Position numbers and translations under genes: made by a program. This document shows positions 1 through 7,198 of a stretch of 64,000 bases of DNA, in pieces (positions within the stretch are counted from its first letter, which is position 1; every line of letters starts with the position of its first letter). This DNA comes from JAVDCA01 sp035293985 (GTDB taxonomy: Bacteria > Pseudomonadota > Alphaproteobacteria > Rhizobiales > Xanthobacteraceae), in contig DATGLS010000037.1 in assembly GCA_035293985.1 (NCBI GenBank), forward strand, positions 124,001 to 188,000. The letters are read 5' to 3'. Under the pieces are notes generated by a model that saw nothing but the letters and a program-made list of their open reading frames with translations, did not search any database and was not told the DNA's origin.

Positions 1-339
1 GCCGATGATCGCGGCCGCCGAGGCATTCGCGCCGGCGGTCGCCACCATCACGACCAGATCGGCCGTGCCGACCTCGTCGATCAGATCCTTGGTGCGACCC
101 GCGATGTCGCTCAGCCAGCCGGTCATCGAGAAGCTGCCCGACGGCTGCGGCGCGCCCGCGAAGGCCGAGGCGGTGAAGAAGCTCGCCCGGTTCCAGGTCG
201 CTTGCGCGAGCCGCCGCACCACGCCCTCGCTCGCCCGGTCGAGCGCGATGATCTTGACCGCGCGCGGCGTCGAGTTCGGCGCGTCGATGCGGAAGCGCGC
301 TTCCGCCGTCGATGCCATCCGGGCGCTTTCGCTTTGCAT
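1..339 (-). CDS. Unrecognised protein, partial (C-terminus beyond left edge)
   Basis: This reading frame runs off the left edge; 113 codons are visible from an ATG at 339. The start lies 2 nt after the stop of the Rieske oxygenase gene, so the two are probably one transcript. The visible protein begins MQSESARMASTAEARFRID, has a VKIIALDRASEG strand followed by an Arg-rich helix, and ends with DLVVMVATAGANASAAAIIG. That alternation of hydrophobic strand and small-residue loop resembles a nucleotide-binding Rossmann or FtsZ-like fold, but I cannot name the family. An alternative ATG lies 7 codons inside. Neighbourhood suggests a role linked to the oxygenase; function unknown. Confidence 0.6.
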   Translation of the reverse strand, partial: MQSESARMASTAEARFRIDAPNSTPRAVKIIALDRASEGVVRRLAQATWNRASFFTASAFAGAPQPSGSFSMTGWLSDIAGRTKDLIDEVGTADLVVMVATAGANASAAAIIG

Positions 340-341
340 CG

Positions 342-1664
342 TCAGACCGAGGCGGGCGCGACGCCCGGCCTGGCGATCAGCGCTTCCTTGGCGCCTTCCT
401 TGTAGGGAACGTCCGCCGGCAGCACGATCGCGACCGAACGGATCTTCTGGTGCTCGGGATCGACGCCGGGCGGCGTGATCCCCTTCTCGGCCAGCGCCTT
501 GGCGGCGCGCATCAGGCGATGGCGCGCCATGATGATGCCGTTGTCGGTCGAGACCAGGTTCTCCTTGGTACGGTCGACGATCGGCCCCATGCTCTCCTGC
601 AGCGACGCATCCTGCATCGCGATGCCCGCGATGCCGCTGTAGTAGCGTCCTTCCTTCTGCGCCTTGCGGTCCATCTTGTAGTCGTTGTCCTTGTTCGCGG
701 CCGGCCGGAAGCTGCCCGGCACATACGTCACATGGATGCCCTTGCCCTCGCGCATCGCCTGCACCTCCGCGGCGGTCAGCTCGCGGACCGGGTGATAGTC
801 GAAGCTCCAGGTCCAGCAGGTCTCATCGTCGATCGGCACCCAGAAATGCCCGTGCACCGAGTGATTGCCGCGCGGCGCGATCATCGTGAACGCCGGCATC
901 ACCCACGGCGTGATGCGCCAGTAGTAGTGGCCGTTCTCGGCATTGCGGCGGGCGCCGATGTAGAGCCCGCCCGCGCTCTCGACCACCTCGAACACCGGCC
1001 GCGCGTCGCCGAGATTGTACTGGTTGCCCTTGGCGCCCTTGAACAGCGGATCGTTGTGCAGGTCGCCGCGGTGGAGGAACGAGACGTGGCTCGAGTCGAT
1101 GCCGCCTTCCATCGCCTGCAGCCAGTTCGATTCCTGCACCCGCTTGCTGACGAAGCGCTGCTTCGCCGGCACGGTTGCGAACTCGTAGGCCGGCTCCGGC
1201 GGCTTCTTGTCGGGTGGGCCGAGATACGCCCACAGCACGCCGCCCTTCTCGATCAGCGGATATGATTTGAGCTTGATCTTCTGGCAGAAGCCGCTTTCCA
1301 CCGGCTCCGACGGGACGTCGATGCATTGCCCGGTCACGTCGTATTTCCAGCCGTGATAGGGGCAGCGCAGGCCCGACTCCTCGTTGCGGCCGAACCACAA
1401 CGAGACGCCGCGGTGGGCGCAGAACTCGTCGATCAGGCCGAGCCGGCCCTGGCTGTCGCGAAAGGCGAGCAGGCGCTCCGACAGGAGCTTCACCCGCACC
1501 GGCGGGCACTCGTTCTCGGGCAGCTCTTCGGAGAGGAGGACCGGCTGCCAGGAGCGGCGAAAGAGCTCGCCCATCGGCGTGCCGGGACCGGTTTGCGTCA
1601 GCAGGTCGTTCTGTTCCTTGCGCAGCATTTGGGCCTCGTCGGGTGGTTCGGCGCGTCGCACCAT
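342..1664 (-). CDS. Rieske aromatic ring-hydroxylating oxygenase, alpha subunit (phthalate 4,5-dioxygenase-like)
   Basis: The 440-aa protein is the catalytic subunit of a Rieske non-haem iron oxygenase, which hydroxylates an aromatic acid with O2 and electrons from a ferredoxin/reductase. The Rieske [2Fe-2S] site is complete: C82-x-H84 and C101-x2-H104 in an FCAHRG/CPYHGWKYD context. The mononuclear iron site is visible as GGIDSSHVSFLH with H193 and H198. Length and the GQCIDVPSEP linker fit the phthalate 4,5-dioxygenase-like (LigXa-type) branch. It is divergent from a Rieske ferredoxin gene; the 144-bp gap carries two GTTCC/GGAAC dyads that may be operators. Substrate cannot be assigned. A reductase gene is not seen nearby. 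Confidence 0.93.
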   Translation of the reverse strand: MVRRAEPPDEAQMLRKEQNDLLTQTGPGTPMGELFRRSWQPVLLSEELPENECPPVRVKLLSERLLAFRDSQGRLGLIDEFCAHRGVSLWFGRNEESGLRCPYHGWKYDVTGQCIDVPSEPVESGFCQKIKLKSYPLIEKGGVLWAYLGPPDKKPPEPAYEFATVPAKQRFVSKRVQESNWLQAMEGGIDSSHVSFLHRGDLHNDPLFKGAKGNQYNLGDARPVFEVVESAGGLYIGARRNAENGHYYWRITPWVMPAFTMIAPRGNHSVHGHFWVPIDDETCWTWSFDYHPVRELTAAEVQAMREGKGIHVTYVPGSFRPAANKDNDYKMDRKAQKEGRYYSGIAGIAMQDASLQESMGPIVDRTKENLVSTDNGIIMARHRLMRAAKALAEKGITPPGVDPEHQKIRSVAIVLPADVPYKEGAKEALIARPGVAPASV

Positions 1665-1707
1665 GGCTGCCAGACGCTGATATCCGTCGGCGCGGGCGCG
1701 CGGTGTT

Positions 1708-1724
1708 GTTCCTTTATACGGAAC
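1708..1724. promoter_or_regulatory. IclR-like dyad operator candidate 1
   Basis: The dyad GTTCC-N7-GGAAC lies in the gap between the divergent oxygenase and ferredoxin genes, about 45 nt before the oxygenase start codon. The form resembles operators of IclR-family regulators of aromatic catabolism. A second, weaker copy follows at 1728-1743 and a perfect one occurs at 40263-40278. No IclR regulator gene lies in this window, so the assignment is inference. Confidence 0.4.
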
Positions 1725-1727
1725 GCT

Positions 1728-1743
1728 GTTCCGCTATTGGAAA
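1728..1743. promoter_or_regulatory. IclR-like dyad operator candidate 2
   Basis: GTTCCG-CTAT-TGGAAA is a degenerate version of the 16-bp form GTTCCG-N4-CGGAAC, placed 3 nt after the first dyad. Two tandem sites in a divergent promoter region suit a shared repressor/activator, but this is read from symmetry only. Confidence 0.33.
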
Positions 1744-1808
1744 ATAGGCTACACAGCGCCCCGAAACACGTCAATTGATGCAGCACCAATAAAGCGAGTC
1801 GAGGCGGC

Positions 1809-2117
1809 ATGGCGGAAAAAATCGAACTGTGCGCGACCGGCGACGTAGCCGAAGGCGCGGCGCTCAAGGTCGAGACCAATGGATTGACCCTCGCGGTCTT
1901 CAACGTCGACGGCGAGTTCTACGTGATGGACGACAACTGCACCCACGGGCCCGGCTCGCTGTCGGAAGGCTACATCGAGGGCGACGTCGTCGAGTGCAAT
2001 TTCCACAACGGCCAGTTCAACATCCGCACCGGCGAGGTGGTCTCGCCGCCGTGCATGATTCCGATGAAGACCTATCCGACGAGCGTCGCGAACGGCAAGG
2101 TCGTGATCGAGATCTGA
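1809..2117 (+). CDS. Rieske [2Fe-2S] ferredoxin
   Basis: A 102-aa Rieske-type ferredoxin that would carry electrons to a ring-hydroxylating oxygenase. Cluster ligands are C44-x-H46 (NCTHGPG) and C63-x2-H66 (ECNFHNG), and the protein ends with the usual KVVIEI strand. Length is normal for NdoA/BphF-type ferredoxins. It is transcribed away from the oxygenase gene and sits 23 nt before the cupin gene, so ferredoxin and cupin probably form one operon. The pairing with the oxygenase at 342-1664 is inferred from proximity. Confidence 0.92.
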   Translation: MAEKIELCATGDVAEGAALKVETNGLTLAVFNVDGEFYVMDDNCTHGPGSLSEGYIEGDVVECNFHNGQFNIRTGEVVSPPCMIPMKTYPTSVANGKVVIEI

Positions 2118-2140
2118 GATCGCATTCAGGAGGCAGCCCG

Positions 2141-3268
2141 ATGACCGCGGTGATCAAGAACGCCCTCGTGTCGGACGAGATGGCGAAAAAATTCGCCACC
2201 GAGAAGGAGACGCCCTACACGCGCTTCATCCGCGGCGAGGGTCTCGACATCATCGGCGCGCATTACATTCCAAGTTTGCACACGGTCGAGCTCAAGCCGT
2301 GGCCGCGGCGTGAAGGCAACTTCGTATTCATCAACCACGAGGCGTCGCGCACCTCGAACGACTGCTATGTCTGCGAGATCCCGCCCGGCAAGAAGCTCGC
2401 GCCGCACCGGCAATTGTTCGAGGAGATGATCCTGGTGCTCGACGGCCGCGGGTCGACCACGGTGTGGAACGAGGCCGGCCACCGCATCACCTTCGAGTGG
2501 AAGGCGGGCGCGCTGTTCGCGATCCCGCTCAACGCCTGGCATCAGCACTTCAACGGCTCCGGCAAGGAGCCGGCGCGCTACGTCGCGGTGACCAACGGCC
2601 CGCCGGTGATCAACCTCTACGAGGACATCGATTTCGTCTTCAATACCCAGCACGACTTCAAGGGCCGCTTCAACGGCGAGCCCGACTATTTCAGCGCCAA
2701 GGGCGAGCAGAAGGGCCTGCTGCTGCAGACCAACTTCGTCGCCGACGCCGTCAACCTGCCGCTGATCAGCGCCAAGGAGCGCGGCGCCGGCGGCGGCCAC
2801 ATCCGCTTCAACATGGCCAAGGGCTCGATGAACAGCCACATCTCCCAGTTCCCGATCGGCACCTACAAGAAGGGCCATTGCCACGGGCCGGGCGCGCACG
2901 TGATCATCCTCAACGGCGAGGGCTACTCGTTGATGTGGCCGGAAGGCGAGGAGCCGCGTCGCTACGACTGGCACGTCGGCAGCATGATCGTGCCGCCCAA
3001 CATGTGGATGCACCAGCACTTCAATACCGGCACGACGCCGGCGCGCTATCTCGCGTTCAAGCACGAGGTGGTGTCGATCAGGAACGGCCAGGGCGTGCCG
3101 AAAGCCTGGATCAGCCGCCGGGTCGGCGGCGACCAGATCGACTACGTCGACGAGAAGCCGGAGATCCGCACGCTGTTCGCCGAGGAGTTGGCGAAGAACG
3201 GGCTGACGCCGAAGATGGATGCAGCGTATCAGGCCGAGCTGGCGGATCTGCCGCCGAAGGCGGCGTGA
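2141..3268 (+). CDS. Bicupin protein (gentisate/1-hydroxy-2-naphthoate dioxygenase-like)
   Basis: A 375-aa protein with two cupin domains. The N-terminal cupin shows APHRQLFEEM and AWHQHFNG; the C-terminal one shows GHCHGPGAH and MWMHQHFNTG, so both could bind a metal through His clusters. Bicupins of this length include gentisate and related ring-cleaving dioxygenases, which would fit directly downstream of a Rieske hydroxylation step. I chose ATG 2141 because AGGAGG at 2128-2133 sits 7 nt upstream; the open frame extends further 5' but overlaps the ferredoxin gene. The exact substrate, and even oxygenase activity, are not certain. Confidence 0.8.
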   Translation: MTAVIKNALVSDEMAKKFATEKETPYTRFIRGEGLDIIGAHYIPSLHTVELKPWPRREGNFVFINHEASRTSNDCYVCEIPPGKKLAPHRQLFEEMILVLDGRGSTTVWNEAGHRITFEWKAGALFAIPLNAWHQHFNGSGKEPARYVAVTNGPPVINLYEDIDFVFNTQHDFKGRFNGEPDYFSAKGEQKGLLLQTNFVADAVNLPLISAKERGAGGGHIRFNMAKGSMNSHISQFPIGTYKKGHCHGPGAHVIILNGEGYSLMWPEGEEPRRYDWHVGSMIVPPNMWMHQHFNTGTTPARYLAFKHEVVSIRNGQGVPKAWISRRVGGDQIDYVDEKPEIRTLFAEELAKNGLTPKMDAAYQAELADLPPKAA

Positions 3269-3314
3269 GCAGCAAGGGCGTTATCGCAGGATGCGCAAAG
3301 CGAAGGGTGCACAC

Positions 3315-3334
3315 CGTCTCTCTCGGCAGAGACG
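3315..3334. terminator. Terminator-like hairpin between convergent genes
   Basis: CGTCTCT-N6-AGAGACG forms a perfect 7-bp stem with a 6-nt loop. It lies between the convergent ends of the bicupin gene and the hupE-like gene. No strong T tract follows, so termination is a guess from position and symmetry. Confidence 0.4.
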
Positions 3335-3377
3335 CGTGGGCACGGCGCCCCGCGGCTTTGCCCACCCTGCGGATCGT

Positions 3378-3968
3378 TCAGACCGCGCCCGCCAGCATCG
3401 CGACGCCGATCACGGCCGCGGCGCTGCCGGCGACCCGCACGAGATTGCGGCCATACGCGCCCTGGATGCGACCGATCGTGAGGCCGATGGCCATGCCGAT
3501 GCCATGCAGCAGCGCCGTCGCGGCGACGAAGCCAAGTCCGAACAGGAGGCCCGACGCATTGTCCGGCGTCTCGATGCCATGCGCGTAGCCGTGAAAGATC
3601 GCGAAGAAGCCGACCATCGCCATCGCGGCCGCGAGCGGCATCGAGGCGCGCAGGGCGATCACGCCGCCGAGCGCGATGACCGAGAGCGCGATGCCGGTTT
3701 CGGTGAGCGGCAGTGCGATGCCGTTCATGCCGGCGAATCCGGCCGTGGCCATCATGGTGACGAAGCTCGCCGGCACCGCCCACAAGGCGCGCCCGCCGAG
3801 CTGCGCCGCGAACAGTCCGACCGCCACCATGGCGAGCAGATGATCGAGGCCGGTCAGCGGATGCATGACGCCGTCGACGAAGCCGTGGGTATGCCCCGGC
3901 AGGCCGGGATGGGCGAACGCAAGGCTCGGCACGAGGATGAGGGCGGTGGCGAGCAGAGCACGGCGCAT
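3378..3968 (-). CDS. HupE/UreJ family nickel/cobalt permease
   Basis: A 196-aa membrane protein of the HupE/UreJ family, secondary transporters for Ni2+ or Co2+. The N-terminus is a signal-like segment ending AFAHPGLPGHTHG, followed by the family hallmark HPLTGLDHLLAM, several hydrophobic helices, and HGYAHGIE in a later helix; the His residues are the expected metal ligands. I chose ATG 3968 because GAGG lies 6 nt upstream; an in-frame ATG 4 codons earlier is possible. It is divergent from a EutA-like gene (90 nt apart). No hydrogenase or urease genes are nearby, so cobalt supply for a B12 enzyme is an alternative reading. Confidence 0.9.
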   Translation of the reverse strand: MRRALLATALILVPSLAFAHPGLPGHTHGFVDGVMHPLTGLDHLLAMVAVGLFAAQLGGRALWAVPASFVTMMATAGFAGMNGIALPLTETGIALSVIALGGVIALRASMPLAAAMAMVGFFAIFHGYAHGIETPDNASGLLFGLGFVAATALLHGIGMAIGLTIGRIQGAYGRNLVRVAGSAAAVIGVAMLAGAV

Positions 3969-4058
3969 GGCTGACCTCATGGAATCCAGAGTAGGACAGA
4001 TGATGAATAAGTGCATACCGCGTCCTGACGCAAGCCCCTCTTCGCCGGAGGCGCGCTG

Positions 4059-5771
4059 ATGTCCGACCCGAACGAGTCCAAGAAGGAATCGGTGAAGGCT
4101 GGCCACACGCTCGCCGACCATTCCCTCGGCATCGATCTCGCGCACACGCATGACGGCTATGCGGACCACGATCACGACTTCCCCGACGAGCTTCCGCTGG
4201 AGGAGAACCCGATCTGGATCGCCGACCATGTGTCGCTGATGACGGTCGGCATCGACATCGGCTCGTCCGGCACCCAGGTGATCTTCTCGCGCGTCAACCT
4301 GCGCCGGCTCGGCGAGGAGCTGACCAGCCGCTACTACGTGGTCTCGCGCGAGACGCTGTTTCAGTCGCCGGTCGCGCTCACGCCCTATGCGAGCGAGGAG
4401 CGCATCGACGAGCGCAAGCTCGGCGAGATCATCGACGAGGCGTATGGGGCGGCCCGCGTCGCGCCGAGCGAGATCGACACCGGCGTCGTGATCCTCACCG
4501 GCGAGGCGCTGCGGCGCGAGAACGCGCAGGCGATCGCGGGGATCATCGCGGAGAAGGGGGGAGATTTCGTCTGCGCCACCGCCGGCCATCACATGGAGTC
4601 GATGCTCGCCGCCTACGGCTCGGGCGCCGCGCGGGTGTCGAGCGACGAGGGCAAGCGCATCCTCAATATCGACATCGGTGGCGGCACGACCAAGCTTGCG
4701 GTGGTCGAGAACGGCAAGGTGGTCGCGACCGCCGCGGTCCACGTCGGTGGCCGTTTGCAGGTGGTCGACGCGGCCGGCGCGATCATTCGGCTCGATCCGG
4801 CCGGCAGACATCATGCGCGGCGCGCCGGCTTCTCATGGAATCGCGGCGACCGCGTCACGGATGCCGACATGGACGAGGTCGCTGGCGCGATGGCCGATGC
4901 GCTGGTCGCCGCCGTCGTGGCCGAGCGGGCGCCGCATGACGTCGAGCACCTCTACCTCACCGACCGCATCGCCGACCTCGGACACATCGACGGCGTGATG
5001 TTCTCAGGGGGAGTGGCCGAGTACGTCTACGGCCGCGAGACGCGCGACTTCGGTGACATGGGCCGCCGGCTCGGTCGCGCGCTGCGCGCGCGGGTCGACC
5101 GCGGCGACCTGCCGTGGCCGCTGCTCTCGGCCGGCGAGTGCATCCGCGCGACCGCGCTCGGCGCCTCCGAGTACAGCGTGCAGCTCTCCGGCAACACGAG
5201 CTATATTTCGACGCCGGGCGTGCTGCTTCCGCGCCGCAATCTGCAGGTGCTGCAGCCGCCCTATGTGTGCGCCGAGACCATCGATCCCGACGCCGTCGCC
5301 CAGGCGATCCGCAGCCACATCGTCGCCTTCGACGTCGAGGACGAGCGCGAGATCGCGCTCGCCTTTCGCTGGCAGGGCGCGCCGGCCTACGAGCGGCTCG
5401 CTGCGTTCGCGGAAGGCATCCGGCGCGGGCTGGCGCCGCGCATCGCGCGGCGCCAGGCGATCTACATCATGCTGGATGGCGACGTCGCGCAGACCCTCGG
5501 CCACATCCTGCGCGACGAGCTGGGCGTCGCGACCGAGCTCCTGGTCATCGACGGCGTCGTGCTGTGGGACTTCGACTACATCGACCTCGGCCGCATCCGC
5601 TATCCCTCCAACACCGTGCCGGTGACCATCAAGTCGCTCGTCTTCAGCGAGGACCCGCGTGGCCCGCGCCCGCGCCAGCGGCTGCATCATCACGATCATG
5701 ATCACGATCATGCGCATGATCATCAGCATGATCACGCGCACGGCCATCACCACCATCATCACCACGATTAG
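4059..5771 (+). CDS. EutA-like reactivating factor with His-rich tail
   Basis: A 570-aa protein resembling EutA, the ATP-dependent chaperone that reactivates adenosylcobalamin-dependent ethanolamine ammonia-lyase by exchanging damaged cofactor. The actin/Hsp70-like ATPase fold is suggested by TVGIDIGSSGTQ near residue 65 and LNIDIGGGTTKLAV near residue 205. No eutB or eutC is in the window. The ends are unusual: six His lie within residues 16-39, and the last 29 residues (542-570) contain 18 His interleaved with Asp/Ala. Such tails bind Ni/Co/Zn in HypB- or UreE-type proteins. The gene is next to the HupE-like permease. ATG 4059 has CGGAGG 7 nt upstream. Confidence 0.82.
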   Translation: MSDPNESKKESVKAGHTLADHSLGIDLAHTHDGYADHDHDFPDELPLEENPIWIADHVSLMTVGIDIGSSGTQVIFSRVNLRRLGEELTSRYYVVSRETLFQSPVALTPYASEERIDERKLGEIIDEAYGAARVAPSEIDTGVVILTGEALRRENAQAIAGIIAEKGGDFVCATAGHHMESMLAAYGSGAARVSSDEGKRILNIDIGGGTTKLAVVENGKVVATAAVHVGGRLQVVDAAGAIIRLDPAGRHHARRAGFSWNRGDRVTDADMDEVAGAMADALVAAVVAERAPHDVEHLYLTDRIADLGHIDGVMFSGGVAEYVYGRETRDFGDMGRRLGRALRARVDRGDLPWPLLSAGECIRATALGASEYSVQLSGNTSYISTPGVLLPRRNLQVLQPPYVCAETIDPDAVAQAIRSHIVAFDVEDEREIALAFRWQGAPAYERLAAFAEGIRRGLAPRIARRQAIYIMLDGDVAQTLGHILRDELGVATELLVIDGVVLWDFDYIDLGRIRYPSNTVPVTIKSLVFSEDPRGPRPRQRLHHHDHDHDHAHDHQHDHAHGHHHHHHHD

Positions 5772-5794
5772 GGTAGGGTTTGCCCACCCTACCC
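5771..5794. terminator. Bidirectional terminator-like hairpin
   Basis: GGGTAGGG-N8-CCCTACCC forms a perfect 8-bp stem located exactly between two convergent genes. It includes the last base of the eutA-like stop codon and the whole stop codon of the decarboxylase-like gene. The sequence also resembles GTAGGGTGGGCAAA repeats common in this bacterial group, so it may be a repeat reused as a terminator. Confidence 0.55.
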
Positions 5795-6748
5795 AAACAA
5801 TTCCTCGGCCTGCATTCGCCGGCCTGTAAATCCCTGCTCGTGCAAATATCGACACAGCGTCTCGATCGCCTTGCGGTTCGCCTCGAGTCCGTACGGCCAG
5901 ATATCCTTGCCGAGCACGGCTTGCGTCGCCCGAAACTCCGCCTCGACCCACGGTAGCGTGACCGAGAACGCCGCAAGCTTCTGCAGATCCGCGATCGCGC
6001 TTTCCTTCGCCTTGAGGAAGGCGTCGAACACCGCGCGCGCCATCCAGGGGTGCTGCTCGAGCAGCGAATTGCGGATGCCGACCGCGTGCATCAGCGGATA
6101 GATGCCGCTCTTCTTGAAATAGGCCTGCTCGACGGCGCGCGTATCCGCGAACAGCCGCCCGACGTTCGGCGCGCCCTCGATGAAGCATGATGGCGGGCGC
6201 GCCGAGAAGATCGCCTCGATCTCGCCGTCCGCCAGCATGCCGGCAAGCGTCTTGCCGGACGGGATGTTCGCGATGTCGACGCCGGCGACCGGATCGGGCG
6301 GCGTCGTCTTTCCCGACGGCTGCTCCAGACCGCCGAGCCGCCAGTGCAGGTCCGATGGCGCGATGCCGTATTCGTCCGACAAGAGCCCGCGCATCCACAC
6401 CAGCATGGTGGTGAGATACTCGGGCGTGCCGACGCGCTTGCCTTTCAGGTCGGCGGGCGACGCGATGCGGTCGCTCCGCACGAAGATCGCCGAGTGGCGG
6501 AAGGCGCGGGAGAGGAACACCGGGATCGCGGTGTAGTGATGCGCATTGCGCGCTTTGAGCGTGATGTAGGTCGAGAACGACATCTCGGAGACGTCGAACT
6601 CCTGGTTCTTCAGGTTGCGCACGAACAGCGCGTTGGCCTCGACGGTCGAATAGGTGACGGCGCAGCCCGCGATGCCGACGCGGCCTTCGCGCAGGGCGCG
6701 CACGCGGTCGTAATCGCCGCTCGCGACCGTGATGGGGACGTCGGGCAT
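5789..6748 (-). CDS. 4,5-dihydroxyphthalate decarboxylase-like protein (periplasmic-binding-protein fold)
   Basis: A 319-aa protein similar to Pht5-type 4,5-dihydroxyphthalate decarboxylases, which share the fold of NitT/TauT-type binding proteins. Visible family features are ITVASGDYDRV at the start, EMSFSTYITLK, PVFLSRAFRHSAIFV, and DLKGKRVGTPEYLTT. There is no signal peptide, which favours a cytoplasmic enzyme over a transport binding protein. I chose ATG 6748 because GAGGAGG sits 8 nt upstream; the longer open frame would run through a palindromic repeat. It is the last gene of a three-gene operon with a flavoprotein and a 2Fe-2S subunit. With the phthalate-dioxygenase-like gene at 342-1664 it suggests phthalate-type catabolism. 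Confidence 0.75.
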   Translation of the reverse strand: MPDVPITVASGDYDRVRALREGRVGIAGCAVTYSTVEANALFVRNLKNQEFDVSEMSFSTYITLKARNAHHYTAIPVFLSRAFRHSAIFVRSDRIASPADLKGKRVGTPEYLTTMLVWMRGLLSDEYGIAPSDLHWRLGGLEQPSGKTTPPDPVAGVDIANIPSGKTLAGMLADGEIEAIFSARPPSCFIEGAPNVGRLFADTRAVEQAYFKKSGIYPLMHAVGIRNSLLEQHPWMARAVFDAFLKAKESAIADLQKLAAFSVTLPWVEAEFRATQAVLGKDIWPYGLEANRKAIETLCRYLHEQGFTGRRMQAEELFG

Positions 6749-6763
6749 GGTTGTTTCCTCCTC

Positions 6764-6860
6764 GTCATTGCGAGGCGCGCAGCGACGAAGCAATCTCGAT
6801 CCACGAATGCATGTGCGTGCGGGTCGAGATTGCTTCAGCGCTGCGCGCTCTCGCAATGAC
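6764..6860. repeat. Dispersed palindromic repeat (GTCATTGCGAG type)
   Basis: A 97-bp imperfect palindrome with arms GTCATTGCGAG (6764-6774) and CTCGCAATGAC (6850-6860), and inner arms around GAAGCAATCTCGA and TCGAGATTGCTTC. It lies between the 2Fe-2S gene and the decarboxylase-like gene, inside an otherwise tight operon. This form is a common dispersed element in Bradyrhizobium-like genomes (general knowledge). Confidence 0.85.
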
Positions 6861-6868
6861 GGCTGATC

Positions 6869-7198
6869 CTATCCCCTGAACCGCTCCGCCGGCGGCGCGA
6901 TCTCCGTCACGAGATCCCGCACCAGCTTCTTGTTGTGCAGCGGTTTCAGCTCCATCTCGCGCGGCTCGAGCCGCGCCGTGCAGGCATAGACCGTCTCGCC
7001 GTCGAGCTCCATCATGCATTCCTTGCACGCATTGGCGTTGATGCAGGAGAAGCGGATGGCGAGCGAGGGGTCATGGTTGGCACGGATCCAGCGCAAGCCG
7101 TCGAGGACGGACTGCCCCGGCTCGAACGGCACCTCGTAAGTCTCGAAGCGTCCGCCCGTCGCGTCGAGCCCGCGCCAGACCTTCAGCGTCGCCTTCAT
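6869..7198 (-). CDS. 2Fe-2S ferredoxin-domain subunit of a fumarate-reductase-like flavoprotein
   Basis: A 109-aa protein corresponding only to the N-terminal [2Fe-2S] domain of SdhB/FrdB; the usual C-terminal [4Fe-4S]/[3Fe-4S] domain is absent. The cluster motif is SCINANACKEC followed 11 residues later by a Cys, i.e. C-x5-C-x2-C-x11-C, one residue longer in the first gap than classical SdhB. Its ATG overlaps the stop of the flavoprotein gene (ATGA), so the two are translationally coupled and presumably form a complex that passes electrons from the FAD subunit. Redox partner and substrate unknown. Confidence 0.85.
   Translation of the reverse strand: MKATLKVWRGLDATGGRFETYEVPFEPGQSVLDGLRWIRANHDPSLAIRFSCINANACKECMMELDGETVYACTARLEPREMELKPLHNKKLVRDLVTEIAPPAERFRG

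Noticed and set aside
3378..4814. 478-aa frame extending the HupE-like protein far upstream
   Set aside because: The upstream part is antisense to the eutA-like gene and would remove the signal-like N-terminus; GAGG before 3968 marks the likely start.
5682..5768. His-tag from a cloning vector
   Set aside because: The tail is interleaved with Asp, Ala, Gln and Gly, uses mixed codons, and continues into normal chromosomal sequence with a convergent gene.
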